A stretch of 64,000 bases of DNA from Sulfuritalea sp. (GCA_016708585.1 JADJFK010000005.1:101373-165372); one strand, 5' to 3'. Positions 35,325-43,747 are shown, numbered from the stretch's first letter. The notes: generated by a model not told the origin, from the sequence alone. Made by a program: numbers and translations.

Positions 35325-36215
35325 TTGAGTAAGTCGACAAACCGGCACGGCACCATCGTCGCCGCCTTCGGCCGGCACTACGAAATCGAACTGGCCGATG
35401 GCAGCCTCGCCACCGGCTATCCGAAAGGCAAGAAAAGTCCCTTCGCCGTCGGCGACGAAGTCGAGCTTACCGTCGACGGCCAGATCACCGGCCACGGCCC
35501 GCGCCGCAGCCTGCTCTACCGCAGCGACGCCTACCGGCAGAAACTGATCGCCGCCAACGCCACGCAATTGCTGCTGGTGGTCGCCACCGATCCGTCCTTC
35601 TCCGACATGCTGCTCTCCCGCGCCCTGGTTGCCGCCGAACACGAGGGCCTCACCACCACCATCGTCCTCAACAAGTGCGACCTCACGTCGGCACTCCCCG
35701 CCGCACGCAAGCTGCTGGCGCCCTTCATCGCGCTGGGCTGCCGCGTCGTCGAGCTTTCGGCCAAGTTCGACCCCTCGCCGCTCTTGCCGCTGCTGGCCGG
35801 CGAAAGCTCGGTGCTGGTCGGCCAATCCGGCATGGGTAAATCCACCCTGACCAATGCCCTGGTGCCCGGTGCCGCCGCACCGACACGCGAACTGTCCACC
35901 GCGCTCGACAGCGGCAAGCACACCACCACCTACGCCCGCCTCTACCGCCTGCCGAACGACACCTGCCCCGGCGGCACGCTGATCGACAGCCCCGGCCTGC
36001 AGGAATTCGGCTTGAAGCACCTCACCGCCCAGGAAATCGAATTCGGCTTCGCCGAGTTCCGCCCCTTCCTCGGCCAGTGCCGCTTCCGCGATTGCCAGCA
36101 CCTGGCCGAACCCGGCTGCGCGATCAAGCAGGCCATGGCCGAAGGCACCATCCACCCACGCCGCCTCGACCACTTCCGCCAATTTACGTCGGAGTCCCGC
36201 CATGGATCGCACTGA
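35325..36215 (+). CDS. rsgA: Ribosome small subunit GTPase RsgA
   Basis: RsgA is a circularly permuted GTPase that checks 30S maturation. The 296-residue protein has an N-terminal OB fold, then G4 NKCD (116-119) before G1 GQSGMGKST (166-174) and G3 DSPGLQEFG. The C-terminal zinc site is CRFRDCQHLAEPGCAI. The start is TTG at 35325. The end overlaps the WYL regulator gene by 14 bp. Confidence 0.96.
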   Translation: MSKSTNRHGTIVAAFGRHYEIELADGSLATGYPKGKKSPFAVGDEVELTVDGQITGHGPRRSLLYRSDAYRQKLIAANATQLLLVVATDPSFSDMLLSRALVAAEHEGLTTTIVLNKCDLTSALPAARKLLAPFIALGCRVVELSAKFDPSPLLPLLAGESSVLVGQSGMGKSTLTNALVPGAAAPTRELSTALDSGKHTTTYARLYRLPNDTCPGGTLIDSPGLQEFGLKHLTAQEIEFGFAEFRPFLGQCRFRDCQHLAEPGCAIKQAMAEGTIHPRRLDHFRQFTSESRHGSH

Positions 36216-37221
36216 GCGCTTCTACAAGATCGACCAGATGATCCACGACCGCAAGCTGGTGCCCTTCGTCGACCTCATGGCGGCGCTGGAAGTCTCGCGC
36301 GCAACGCTCAAGCGCGACCTCGAATACATGCGCAACCGCCTCAACGCGCCCATCGTCTGGGATCGTGAGGCCGGCGGCTATCGCTTCGATACGCCGCACG
36401 CCGAAGCCGGCGCCCAGTACGAGCTGCCCGGCCTGTGGTTCAACTCGGGCGAGGTGCATGCGCTGCTGACCATGCAGCACCTGCTGACCGACCTCGATCC
36501 CGGCGGCATCCTCACCCCGCACATCCGGCCACTGATCGCGCGCCTCAACAGCCTGCTCGGCACGGCGGAAAACACCGCCGAGGAAATCCGCCGCCGCGTG
36601 CTGATCGTGGGCCTCGGCAAACGCGAACTCAAGCTCGCGCATTTCGAGAAGGTCGGCGCCGCGCTGTTGCGCCGCAAGCGCCTGGCCATCACCTACTTCG
36701 CCCGCGGCAGCGGCGAAACCACCGAGCGCGAAGTCTCGCCGCAGCGCCTGGTGTATTACCGCCAGAACTGGTACCTCGACGCCTGGTGCCACCTGCGCAA
36801 CGACATCCGCAACTTCTCCCTCGATTCCATCCGGGAATGCAACGTCATCGAAAGGAAGGCGCGCGAGGTCTCGCATCGCAGCCTCGACGAAGTGCTCGGC
36901 GCCGGCTACGGCATTTTTTCCGGACGCAAACTGCAGCATGCGAAACTGCGCTTCACCCCGAAGCGCGCGCGCTGGGTGGCGCAGGAAACCTGGCACCCGA
37001 AGCAGAAGTGCGGGTACCAGGCCGACGGTTCCTGGCTGCTCGAATTCCCCTACGCCGACCACCGCGAACTGATCATGGACATCCTCAAGTTCGGCGCCGA
37101 CGTCGAAGTGCTGGCCCCGCCCGACCTGCGCCAGCGCGTCGCCGACGAGGCGGCGCAGATGACACGGCTCTATGCCGCCGCGCCCAGGGCCGCGAGGACA
37201 ACGAAGCCGAAGCAAGCCTGA
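36202..37221 (+). CDS. WYL-domain transcriptional regulator
   Basis: This 339-residue protein has an N-terminal winged helix (FVDLMAALEVSRATLKRDLE, about 25-44). A WYL domain at about 150-220 includes KRLAITYFARGSGE and the YYRQNWYLDAWCH segment carrying the name motif. A C-terminal WCX region follows. WYL proteins sense nucleic acids or nucleotides and often control DNA-damage or defence genes, but this one lies between rsgA and an exported MBL-fold protein and its target is unknown. Confidence 0.9.
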   Translation: MDRTERFYKIDQMIHDRKLVPFVDLMAALEVSRATLKRDLEYMRNRLNAPIVWDREAGGYRFDTPHAEAGAQYELPGLWFNSGEVHALLTMQHLLTDLDPGGILTPHIRPLIARLNSLLGTAENTAEEIRRRVLIVGLGKRELKLAHFEKVGAALLRRKRLAITYFARGSGETTEREVSPQRLVYYRQNWYLDAWCHLRNDIRNFSLDSIRECNVIERKAREVSHRSLDEVLGAGYGIFSGRKLQHAKLRFTPKRARWVAQETWHPKQKCGYQADGSWLLEFPYADHRELIMDILKFGADVEVLAPPDLRQRVADEAAQMTRLYAAAPRAARTTKPKQA

Positions 37222-37392
37222 TCGCCGGCCCCGCCCCGCCGCGCCGGCAACCGCCGCCGGCCCGCGCAGCCACCCATCTCCATGACCGCAACATGGCCAA
37301 TTGCCGCACTGCGACTCGTGTTCATGCCAAAAACGTGGTACCTTTTTTCGCGCAGGATCCAGACCAAAAAAGTACCCCACAGGAGCCCCACC

Positions 37393-38355
37393 ATGAAAAC
37401 AGCATCAATGCTTTGCGCGCTCGCCGCCGGCGCGCTGCTCGTCCAGCCCGCCTTTGCCCAGAACGTCAAGATCACGCCGCTGGGCGGCCAGGAAGGCGAG
37501 TTCTGCCCGCAGGACCGCGCCCTGGTCTTCGAGGACCCGAGCGGCACGCGCGTGCTCTACGACCCGGGCCGCACCGTGGCCGGCGCCGACGACCCGCGCC
37601 TGGGCAAGATCGACGTGGTGCTGGTCAGCCACATGCACGGCGACCACGTCGGCAACGCCCACAACAAGGCGCCCAATTCCGGCGCCTGCGACAAGCCCGA
37701 TACCTCGGTCTCGGCCATGCCCAATTCCAGCGCGGTGAACATCGCCGTCGCCAAGGGCGCGAAAATGGTTACCGGCTCCGAGATGGCAGGCTTCTTCGGC
37801 AACAAGCTCAAGGCCGCCGGCGGCGACCCGAAGAACTCCATGCTCGCCCGCTTCGGCGGCAGCCAGAAAGTCGGCGGCGTAAGCATCGTCACCGTCACCG
37901 CGATCCACAGCAACGCACTCGATCCCGACCTGATCGGCGGCGTGCTCGGCCAGTACCTCAAGGACGCCGGCATCGGCGCCTATGTCGGCGAGGCCACGGG
38001 CTACGTGCTGAAGTTCAGCAACGGCCTGGTCGCCTACCTTTCCGGCGACACCGGCATCACCGGCGACCAGGACAAGGTGGTGCGCGGCCACTACAACGCC
38101 AAGCTGGCAGTGATGAACATCGGCGACACCTTCACCACCGGCCCGGCCGAAGCCGCCTACGTGATCAACGACCTGGTCAAGCCGAATGCCGTGATCGCCT
38201 CGCATGCCAATGAAGTAGGCACCGTCGGCGGCAAGGTCCGCCCCGGTTCGCGCACCGAGACCTTCATCAAGGCCAGCAAGGTGCCGGTGCACGTGCCGCT
38301 TTCCGGCAAGACCATGGAGTTCAATGCCGACGGCAAGTGCGTCGGCGGCTGCTGA
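37393..38355 (+). CDS. Exported metallo-beta-lactamase-fold hydrolase
   Basis: I start at the ATG at 37393 because it gives a clean Sec signal peptide (MKTASMLCALAAGALLVQPAFA, cleavage before QN) after an AGGAG site; the frame is open upstream but without a signal. The 320-residue protein has the zinc motif HMHGDHVGN, a second SGDTG loop and SHANEVG. This resembles the UlaG-like branch of the MBL superfamily. A periplasmic hydrolase is predicted; the substrate is unknown. The 171-bp gap upstream probably holds its promoter. Confidence 0.87.
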   Translation: MKTASMLCALAAGALLVQPAFAQNVKITPLGGQEGEFCPQDRALVFEDPSGTRVLYDPGRTVAGADDPRLGKIDVVLVSHMHGDHVGNAHNKAPNSGACDKPDTSVSAMPNSSAVNIAVAKGAKMVTGSEMAGFFGNKLKAAGGDPKNSMLARFGGSQKVGGVSIVTVTAIHSNALDPDLIGGVLGQYLKDAGIGAYVGEATGYVLKFSNGLVAYLSGDTGITGDQDKVVRGHYNAKLAVMNIGDTFTTGPAEAAYVINDLVKPNAVIASHANEVGTVGGKVRPGSRTETFIKASKVPVHVPLSGKTMEFNADGKCVGGC

Positions 38356-38432
38356 TCAGGCATTGCGGCGCCGATCCGAGGGTGGCGGGGTCACCAAGCA
38401 AGGAACTCCCCTGATGTCCATGTTCGCCCTGA

Positions 38433-38457
38433 AAAGTCGGCGCCGGCGACACGGCGA
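38433..38457 (+). repeat. Dispersed 25-bp motif, copy 8 (intergenic)
   Basis: This copy matches all 23 defined positions, free bases AC. It lies 78 bp after the MBL stop and 25 bp before the 5'-nucleotidase start. Confidence 0.92.
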
Positions 38458-38481
38458 GCCCCATGCGCGAGGAAGGTCCTG

Positions 38482-39387
38482 ATGCCCGCCAGCCTCGAAG
38501 GCCAGCTCGTCGTCGCGCTTTCCTCGCGCGCGCTGTTCGATTTCGAGGAGGAAAACCGCGTCTTCGAGGACCAGGACGATTCCGCCTACATGCGCCTGCA
38601 ACTCGAACGCATGGACCAGCCGGCGCGGCCCGGCGTCGCCTTCCCGCTGGTGCAGAAGCTGCTGGCCTTCAACACCCCCGAACGCCAGCGCGTCGCCGTG
38701 GTCATCCTCTCGCGCAACGACCCGGTCTCCGGCCTGCGCATTTTCAAATCCGCCGACGCCGCCGGCCTGCAACTGGAGCGCGGCGTGTTCACGCGCGGCC
38801 GGCCGCCCTTCCACTACCTCAAGCCGCTGGGCGCCAACCTGTTCCTTTCCGCCAACGAGGCCGACGTGCGCGCCGCGCTCGAAGGCGGCTTCCCCGCCGC
38901 GCGCGTGTATTCCTCATCGCTGACCGAAGCCGAGCAGCACCCGCAGGAAGTGCGCATCGCCTTCGACGGCGACGCCGTGCTGTTCTCCGACGAAGCCGAG
39001 CGCGTGTTCCAGGAACAGGGCCTCGCCGCCTTCCAGGACCATGAAGAACGCCGCGCCCTGCACCCGCTGCCACCGGGGCCATTCCTGCCCCTGCTGGCAG
39101 CCCTGCACCGCCTGCGCGCCGACAGCGCCGGCTGCCAAATGAAAATCCGCACCGCGCTGGTCACCGCGCGCAGCGCCCCCGCCCACGAACGCGCGATCCG
39201 CACCCTGATGGAATGGAAGGTCGAAGTCGACGAAGCCATGTTCCTCGGCGGCCTGGAGAAGTCGCGCTTCCTCAGCGAATTCGAACCCGACTTCTTCTTC
39301 GACGACCAGACAAGGCACTGCGAGCCGGCGTCACGGCTGGTGCCGACGGGGCATGTGGTTAGTGGGGTGGCGAATCAGGATAGGTAA
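38482..39387 (+). CDS. Cytosolic 5'-nucleotidase family protein
   Basis: This 301-residue protein fits the 5'-nucleotidase family PF06189. It shows LVVALSSRALFDFEEENRVF at the start, VVILSRNDPVSGLRIF in the middle and the AFDGDAVLFSDEAERVF segment with the DxD-type HAD-like acids. Family members dephosphorylate nucleoside 5'-monophosphates. A GAGGAAGG site lies before the ATG. It is the first gene after the MBL gene, and the CoiA-like gene is convergent with it, 78 bp away. Confidence 0.87.
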   Translation: MPASLEGQLVVALSSRALFDFEEENRVFEDQDDSAYMRLQLERMDQPARPGVAFPLVQKLLAFNTPERQRVAVVILSRNDPVSGLRIFKSADAAGLQLERGVFTRGRPPFHYLKPLGANLFLSANEADVRAALEGGFPAARVYSSSLTEAEQHPQEVRIAFDGDAVLFSDEAERVFQEQGLAAFQDHEERRALHPLPPGPFLPLLAALHRLRADSAGCQMKIRTALVTARSAPAHERAIRTLMEWKVEVDEAMFLGGLEKSRFLSEFEPDFFFDDQTRHCEPASRLVPTGHVVSGVANQDR

Positions 39388-39465
39388 CCGTCCGTGGGAA
39401 GTTCTCAGTGACGTCGTGTGCGCAATATGGCCCCGCGCCGCTCTCCCCGCCGCCCGCCGGATGAT

Positions 39466-40806
39466 TCAAACTTCCTCTTCCCGCGAAAGAATCGACCACG
39501 TTTCGGGGAAAAGGTAAGCTATTAGAGAATCAAAGTTCCTGTCCCGTTCGTAGTCCGGGTCACGCGCAGCCAGTTTCTCCTTGTAGGCGGCGACCTTGCG
39601 TGCCCACCTTCCCTCGGCATCCTCTGCCTTGATCTGGCTGGCCCTTCCATAGGCTCTCAGAGCCGCTCGAAACGCACGTAGAACTTTCTTGTGGCTACCG
39701 GCGACGGTGTGCGCAGCCGAGATGAACTTGGGATGATCCCAGCCTACGGGACGGCCTTCCTTGGCTGTATAAAGGGCATTAAGAACACCCGTCGCCTCGC
39801 GGGGCCACCTCGGCAGAATGACCCTGCGACGGCGGAACTCCCTCCGGAACGATTCCCACTCGGCGTCGCCCCGATCTCCCGAAGCCCACCATGCCGCAAA
39901 ACGTTTCTTGAACACAGACTCGTCGGCCGCATGAATCTCAGAGGCGTCCAAACTATCTCTGTCAGAAAGGAAAACCCTCTGCCCGTTTTGATCCAATGTC
40001 ATTTCGGAAAAGGCGGCGAGCCTTCCGTTCCATCCCCACGAGACAGCTTCAGAGCCTGCCTTGGGTTCCGCCCAGCGACAGTCCAACATCAAGGCCCCGC
40101 ACTCTTTTGACGCTCTCAATGTTTTCTCTGACGCGAGAAAGAGATTGCGGTTGTTGTTGTGAAATATGTCCTCCTGCGTCATGCGGGCCGCCTCGATGTC
40201 GAAGGTCTTGAACACCCAGCAGAGCAACCCTCCTTGATTCCGATAGAACACTCTCCGTTGGGCAATGACGTGGAGAAAAGTCGTGGAAAGTTGTACCTCG
40301 AAGGCGACACGGATTTTGTTTCTCCAAACCGCGGACACGTCTGGCTTACGCCAGGTCGCCCGTTCCATGCCTTTCCATACCTTCTCGATTTGCAGGTCCG
40401 AGAAGTCAGGATCGCGGGAGATGCTCTCGGCGAGGATTTCCTTCATCCGGATGTGGGCACGGCTCTCCTTGGCTCCGTTGTATTTCCGAGCCTCGATTTC
40501 CTCCTTGGACAACGGCTCGCGGGTGACTGCGGGACAGTTGCCTATCTCGACCCGGTGCCTAAAGTAAAACCGCTTCTCGTCCCCTCTGCGTCTGCAGACC
40601 AGATAGACGCCAACGCCGCAGATCGGACAGGTGTATTTGTCCTCGCGTTCCTCACCAGCCTCGGCCAAGTTCATCCGCAACCGGATTAGCCTGTCTTTGT
40701 CAGCGCCGATGACATCTTGCACCGTCAGGATGGCCCCGGAGTCCATATCCTGAACCTCTTTGATTTCGGGATCGTCGACGCAGTAGTTGTCGGGAACTCT
40801 CTCCAT
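39466..40806 (-). CDS. CoiA-like/DUF6035 predicted nuclease
   Basis: This protein of about 446 residues has an N-terminal zinc ribbon (CPICG at 60-64, with C71 and C91) followed by FRH. It then has an ESRAHIRMKE helix (from E114) and a nuclease-like core with D156 in RKPDVSAVW and E170/Q172 in VAFEVQLSTT. This ribbon plus (D)...ExQ layout matches competence protein CoiA and DUF6035, predicted PD-(D/E)XK nucleases. I start at ATG 40806; a TTG at 40830 would add eight residues. Base composition is visibly less GC-rich than its neighbours, which suggests transfer. It may act with the GIY-YIG operon 150 bp upstream, but that is inference. Confidence 0.75.
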   Translation of the reverse strand: MERVPDNYCVDDPEIKEVQDMDSGAILTVQDVIGADKDRLIRLRMNLAEAGEEREDKYTCPICGVGVYLVCRRRGDEKRFYFRHRVEIGNCPAVTREPLSKEEIEARKYNGAKESRAHIRMKEILAESISRDPDFSDLQIEKVWKGMERATWRKPDVSAVWRNKIRVAFEVQLSTTFLHVIAQRRVFYRNQGGLLCWVFKTFDIEAARMTQEDIFHNNNRNLFLASEKTLRASKECGALMLDCRWAEPKAGSEAVSWGWNGRLAAFSEMTLDQNGQRVFLSDRDSLDASEIHAADESVFKKRFAAWWASGDRGDAEWESFRREFRRRRVILPRWPREATGVLNALYTAKEGRPVGWDHPKFISAAHTVAGSHKKVLRAFRAALRAYGRASQIKAEDAEGRWARKVAAYKEKLAARDPDYERDRNFDSLIAYLFPETWSILSREEEV

Positions 40807-40841
40807 GGTGAAAGAATAACCCTCTATCAAGGGGGCGAGGC

Positions 40842-40888
40842 TCGAATTGAGTTCTCTGCTCGAAAAGTCGGCGCTGGCGGGACGGCGA
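40842..40888 (+). repeat. Extended direct repeat (47 bp) ending in dispersed motif, copy 9
   Basis: The last 25 bases (40864-40888) match all 23 defined positions, with T at the Y position and free bases GG. The 22 bases before it begin TCGAATTGAGTTCTCT and match 42282-42303 closely; over 47 bp the two are 41 identical without gaps. This pair flanks the small-TM/DUF6884/GIY-YIG genes. Confidence 0.88.
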
Positions 40889-40958
40889 TCAGGCCGCCTT
40901 GGTAATCAATCCCCGCTGTCTTCATAGCGACGCCGGAATCGCTTGGCCGCCATCCGGA

Positions 40959-41594
40959 TCAGTTATTAACCGTGGCCAGGATTCTTTCCAGATCCGCCGC
41001 GGAAAGTCCTTCACCGTAGAGTTCATTGACCTGCCAAAGGCCGCTCTCGCGAATCTTGTCCTTGGGCGATGACAAGCCAAGCCATCCCGCCGAAGCGCCA
41101 CAGTCGCGACAATGCGACACCGTCGAAACCATCCTTGCCTCAAGACTTAGGCGAGCAGATTTCTCGGCCTCGCCTATCACCACGAACTCGAATCGTTCCT
41201 GGATGTAGTCTGACACCTGCCGTTCCACCTCGGCCTGCTTTCTGAAATCAACCAGCGGCCCCAGCTCGTCCTTTGCCTTCCTCGTGGTCAGGTCGAATTC
41301 CCATTCGCGAATGAATGGGTCGTGATTGCGGTTCAGCAGTGCGCGACCGATATTCTTGCGAAAGATGCTGCGATCCTTGCTCGGCGTGATGAAGTGCTGC
41401 TTGAGGCGGGATCGCAGTTGCGCTTCGCCGGTGTGTGTGCCAATGCGCACGATGCGATCACCGCCGTGGCCGGTCTCGCCTTTTTCGAACAGCACATAAA
41501 GTCCATTCAACGGAATTCGCTTGGCGTCGAATGGGAAGCGATGCCGCTCCAGCACCCTCAGAGCCCGATGCAATTGGGCGCAGATGTCGCTCAT
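40959..41594 (-). CDS. GIY-YIG-like nuclease domain protein
   Basis: This 211-residue protein has GLYVLFEKGE and RIVRIGTHTG in the spacing of a GIY-YIG domain, followed by the Arg/His segment RSRLKQHF and an RKNIGRAL helix. GIY-YIG nucleases cut DNA in repair, mobile introns and restriction. The start overlaps the DUF6884 stop by four bases (ATGA), so the two are translated together. A cysteine pair (CRDCG) near the C-terminus may bind metal. The pairing with DUF6884 suggests a defence or DNA-modification role, which is inference. Confidence 0.72.
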   Translation of the reverse strand: MSDICAQLHRALRVLERHRFPFDAKRIPLNGLYVLFEKGETGHGGDRIVRIGTHTGEAQLRSRLKQHFITPSKDRSIFRKNIGRALLNRNHDPFIREWEFDLTTRKAKDELGPLVDFRKQAEVERQVSDYIQERFEFVVIGEAEKSARLSLEARMVSTVSHCRDCGASAGWLGLSSPKDKIRESGLWQVNELYGEGLSAADLERILATVNN

Positions 41595-42001
41595 GTTCGC
41601 CTGCTGAGGAACTGGAGTTGCCGGCCGATGGTGAGGCCGTCCATCGGCACTTCGAAATGCGCCAGATGCGGAACCAGAAACTTCCGGTACTTGTCCCCGG
41701 CCAGAAAAACGAAAAGGTCATGCTTCAAATCAGCCACCGCTGCAAGCTGCGACACCACCCCGCTGGCCCAAGCCCTGATCTGCCCGGTTCCCATAGTGTT
41801 GAGCGTCAGTTCGTAGGGTTCGATCTGATCGTCCAGCGGCAGCAGGCCGTGCTTTGCTGAGAGCACGTAGATCGCGTCAGGCTTAAGCGATTCGGCGTAC
41901 GCGAGGTTGAGCCGAAACAAGGGGCTGACATAAATGTCTCTCACCTTGGCCGCATGTACCAGCTTTTTGCTCACGCACGAAATCAGAACGATTTTCCTCA
42001 T
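41591..42001 (-). CDS. DUF6884-like protein
   Basis: This 136-residue protein starts MRKIVLISCVSKKL, then YVSPLFRLNLAYAE and YVLSAKHGLL followed by an EPYELTLNTM segment. This is the DUF6884 pattern (SC..K, SPLF, SAKHG, PYe.TL), reminiscent of YaaA and of the domain associated with archaeal-type transglycosylases. Biochemical function is not known. It overlaps the small membrane protein upstream and the GIY-YIG gene downstream by ATGA junctions. Confidence 0.75.
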   Translation of the reverse strand: MRKIVLISCVSKKLVHAAKVRDIYVSPLFRLNLAYAESLKPDAIYVLSAKHGLLPLDDQIEPYELTLNTMGTGQIRAWASGVVSQLAAVADLKHDLFVFLAGDKYRKFLVPHLAHFEVPMDGLTIGRQLQFLSRRT

Positions 42002-42159
42002 TGCGCTTCATCCCCTTGAAAAATTGACTTTGCGACACGGTCGACAATCCAGCCAACAAAAACTGCGGCCGGGAAAAGCCACCACAACCCGCGGAGCGAC
42101 GAAATGATCACGCTGAGAATGATAAGTCCCCACATAATGCCCTTCAGAAAGCTGATCAT
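41998..42159 (-). CDS. Small membrane protein, first gene of the DUF6884/GIY-YIG operon
   Basis: This 53-residue protein starts MISFLKGIMWGLIILSVIIS and has two hydrophobic helices (about 7-21 and 26-39) split by SLRGLW. A near-consensus GGAGG site lies five to six bases before the ATG, which supports a real gene despite its size. Its TGA overlaps the DUF6884 ATG. Small membrane partners are common in phage-defence operons, but no family was recognised. Confidence 0.7.
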   Translation of the reverse strand: MISFLKGIMWGLIILSVIISSLRGLWWLFPAAVFVGWIVDRVAKSIFQGDEAQ

Positions 42160-42303
42160 TGCGCACCTCCGTAGGTATATCGAATCGTCACCGGAGATCG
42201 CAATCTACGCCTGCCGAAGCTCACTGGATGAGCCAGCCCGAATCAAATCGGCTGTACCGGAATTGGAGGAAATCAAAGGAGTCGAATTGAATTCTCTACC
42301 CAA

Positions 42304-42404
42304 AAAGTCGGCGCTGGCGATACGGCGACAAGGCCGGCTCCGGCTAGTCCGAGGCGGAGGAATCAAAAATCTGACGGAGCCACGGGCCTGCCGGTGACGG
42401 CCGG
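42304..42404 (+). repeat. About 100-bp repeat, copy A (dispersed motif copy 10 plus hairpin tail)
   Basis: Positions 42304-42328 match all 23 defined motif positions (free bases AT). The element continues through GGCGGAGGAAT to a 34-bp tail (42371-42404) identical to 43871-43904. Its left stem arm is degenerate here compared with copy B. On the other side the repeat extends to 42282, where it matches 40842-40888. It lies 10 bp after the higA stop. Confidence 0.88.
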
Positions 42405-42413
42405 GGCAATTGA

Positions 42414-42710
42414 TCAAGCAGCTTCGGGCAGTTCCAGCGGCTCGATCTTCGCCAGCACCTTCTTCAGCGATTTCTCCGACGCAGCGAGATCGTACCGCGC
42501 CTGCATGTGCAGCCAGGATTCCGCGCTGCCGCCGATCGCAGCGGCAAGGCGCACCGCCATGTCTGCGCTGACGCCGTTCCTGCCGTTCAACACCTTGGAG
42601 AGCGTCACCCGCGTGACGCCGATGCGCCGCGCGAAGTCGGTGACGGTAATGCCGGTTCCGGTGAATAGGCCGTCCTTTAGAACTTCGCCGGGATGCGGCG
42701 GGTTGTGCAT
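42414..42710 (-). CDS. higA: HigA-type antitoxin / XRE regulator
   Basis: This 98-residue protein starts MHNPPHPGEVLKDGL, the HigA/VapI signature, and has an HTH at ITVTDFARRIGVTRVTLSKV. I start at ATG 42710 after an AGAGGTG site. HigA normally follows a HigB toxin, but here the gene directly upstream is a Phd-like antitoxin. This copy is therefore an orphan antitoxin or was left after loss of its toxin. Confidence 0.85.
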   Translation of the reverse strand: MHNPPHPGEVLKDGLFTGTGITVTDFARRIGVTRVTLSKVLNGRNGVSADMAVRLAAAIGGSAESWLHMQARYDLAASEKSLKKVLAKIEPLELPEAA

Positions 42711-42715
42711 GCGCG

Positions 42716-42994
42716 TCACCTCTTTGCTGCCGGTGGTAGTACCGATGATCCACCGGCACGGCGCGTCGCCCTGCCGCGCGCCGACAGCGCCGGCTTCGAC
42801 CGGGCAGAGGCAGACAGCAAGAGTTCCTTCAGCGAAGGGCGCGCCGCGTTGCGCAACCGTTTCCATTCGGGGACAGAAACCAGCACGGCCGTTTCAGCGC
42901 CGCGCCGCGTGATGACCTGCGGACCTTCTGTGACGCAGGCATCCAGCAGTTCGCTGAAACGCGCTTTGGCGTCTTGCACGGGCCAAGCCTTCAT
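42716..42994 (-). CDS. Phd/YefM-type antitoxin, toxin missing
   Basis: This 92-residue protein starts MKAWPVQDAKARFSELLDAC and continues GPQVITRRGAETAVLV, the Phd/YefM fold. I start at 42994; an ATG 17 codons earlier is out of line with the family. The last residues, after about GRATRRAGG, look like read-through rather than a native end. No VapC/Doc toxin follows; higA starts six bases after the stop. A deletion that removed a toxin gene and joined two antitoxins would explain this. Confidence 0.78.
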   Translation of the reverse strand: MKAWPVQDAKARFSELLDACVTEGPQVITRRGAETAVLVSVPEWKRLRNAARPSLKELLLSASARSKPALSARGRATRRAGGSSVLPPAAKR

Positions 42995-43041
42995 GGTGGA
43001 TACTTTCTCGATCACAGGAGGTCGGCCAAGTAGATTCGCCG

Positions 43042-43389
43042 TCACGCAAACACCACCGAAACCAGCCCGGCCATTTGCCGCTTCCTGGCTTTCGGCCGCA
43101 CCACGATCTCGACATCCATTCCCAGCTTGGTCAGGAAACCGATCAGCCTTTCCTGCGAATAGCCCTGGAAATGCCCGCGCAACAGCGCGGACACTTTGGG
43201 CTGGTCGATGCCCAGCAGTTCTGCCGCCTTGGTCTGGGTCAGCTTGCGCTCCTGGATGATGCGCGCGATTTCGCTCACTATCCTTGCCTTGGCCAGCATC
43301 TCGGCCGAGTCGGCGAAGCCGAGATCGGCGTAGACGTTGCCGGAACCGACTTCGTAGTCGATTTTGTCTTTGCTGGTCTTGCGGGTCAT
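43042..43389 (-). CDS. XRE-family antitoxin of a RelE/HigB pair
   Basis: This 115-residue protein starts MTRKTSKDKIDYEVGSGNVY, with the conserved GSGNVYADLG lead-in, and has an HTH at LTQTKAAELLGIDQPKVSAL. This is the HigA-2/HTH_37 antitoxin type found downstream of Gp49-like toxins. It starts one base after the toxin stop, so the two form an operon in toxin-first order. Confidence 0.86.
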   Translation of the reverse strand: MTRKTSKDKIDYEVGSGNVYADLGFADSAEMLAKARIVSEIARIIQERKLTQTKAAELLGIDQPKVSALLRGHFQGYSQERLIGFLTKLGMDVEIVVRPKARKRQMAGLVSVVFA

Positions 43390-43390
43390 G

Positions 43391-43747
43391 TCATTCTCCT
43401 TCGGCCAGACGCTTGGCATCGTCGAGCCGTTTGCGTATCAGGTCCATGTCGGGTTTCGGGGTTTCGATACCTCTGGTCGATTTCTTCTTGAAACAGTGCA
43501 GCACATACACGGCGGTGGCGAAGCGCACTGTATAGACGGCGCGATAGGTGTCCGTCGCGAAATCCTCGACGACTTCCAGCACACCCGCCGAGCCGAAGCC
43601 GCGCAGCACCTTGGCGCCCGCGTGCCTGCTGCCGATCTGCGCCAGATGCAGCGCATAGCCAAACTCGCGCTGCACCGCCTTCGGCATGGCCGCAAGATCC
43701 TTGCGCGAGCCTCCGAGCCAGATCAGCGGTTTTTCATCATTGCCCAT
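43391..43747 (-). CDS. RelE/HigB (Gp49-like) toxin
   Basis: This 118-residue protein carries KPLIWLGGSRKDLAAMPKAV, then VLRGFGSAGVLEVVEDFATD, YRAVYTVRF, and YVLHCFKKKSTRGIETP, the phage-derived Gp49-like HigB/RelE family. These toxins cleave mRNA on the ribosome. It is the only toxin visible in a cluster with three antitoxin-type genes. Confidence 0.88.
   Translation of the reverse strand: MGNDEKPLIWLGGSRKDLAAMPKAVQREFGYALHLAQIGSRHAGAKVLRGFGSAGVLEVVEDFATDTYRAVYTVRFATAVYVLHCFKKKSTRGIETPKPDMDLIRKRLDDAKRLAEGE

Noticed and set aside
43340..43370. EVGSGNVY-coding stretch in the XRE antitoxin
   Set aside because: The peptide is a conserved family lead-in and the DNA differs at several core motif positions.
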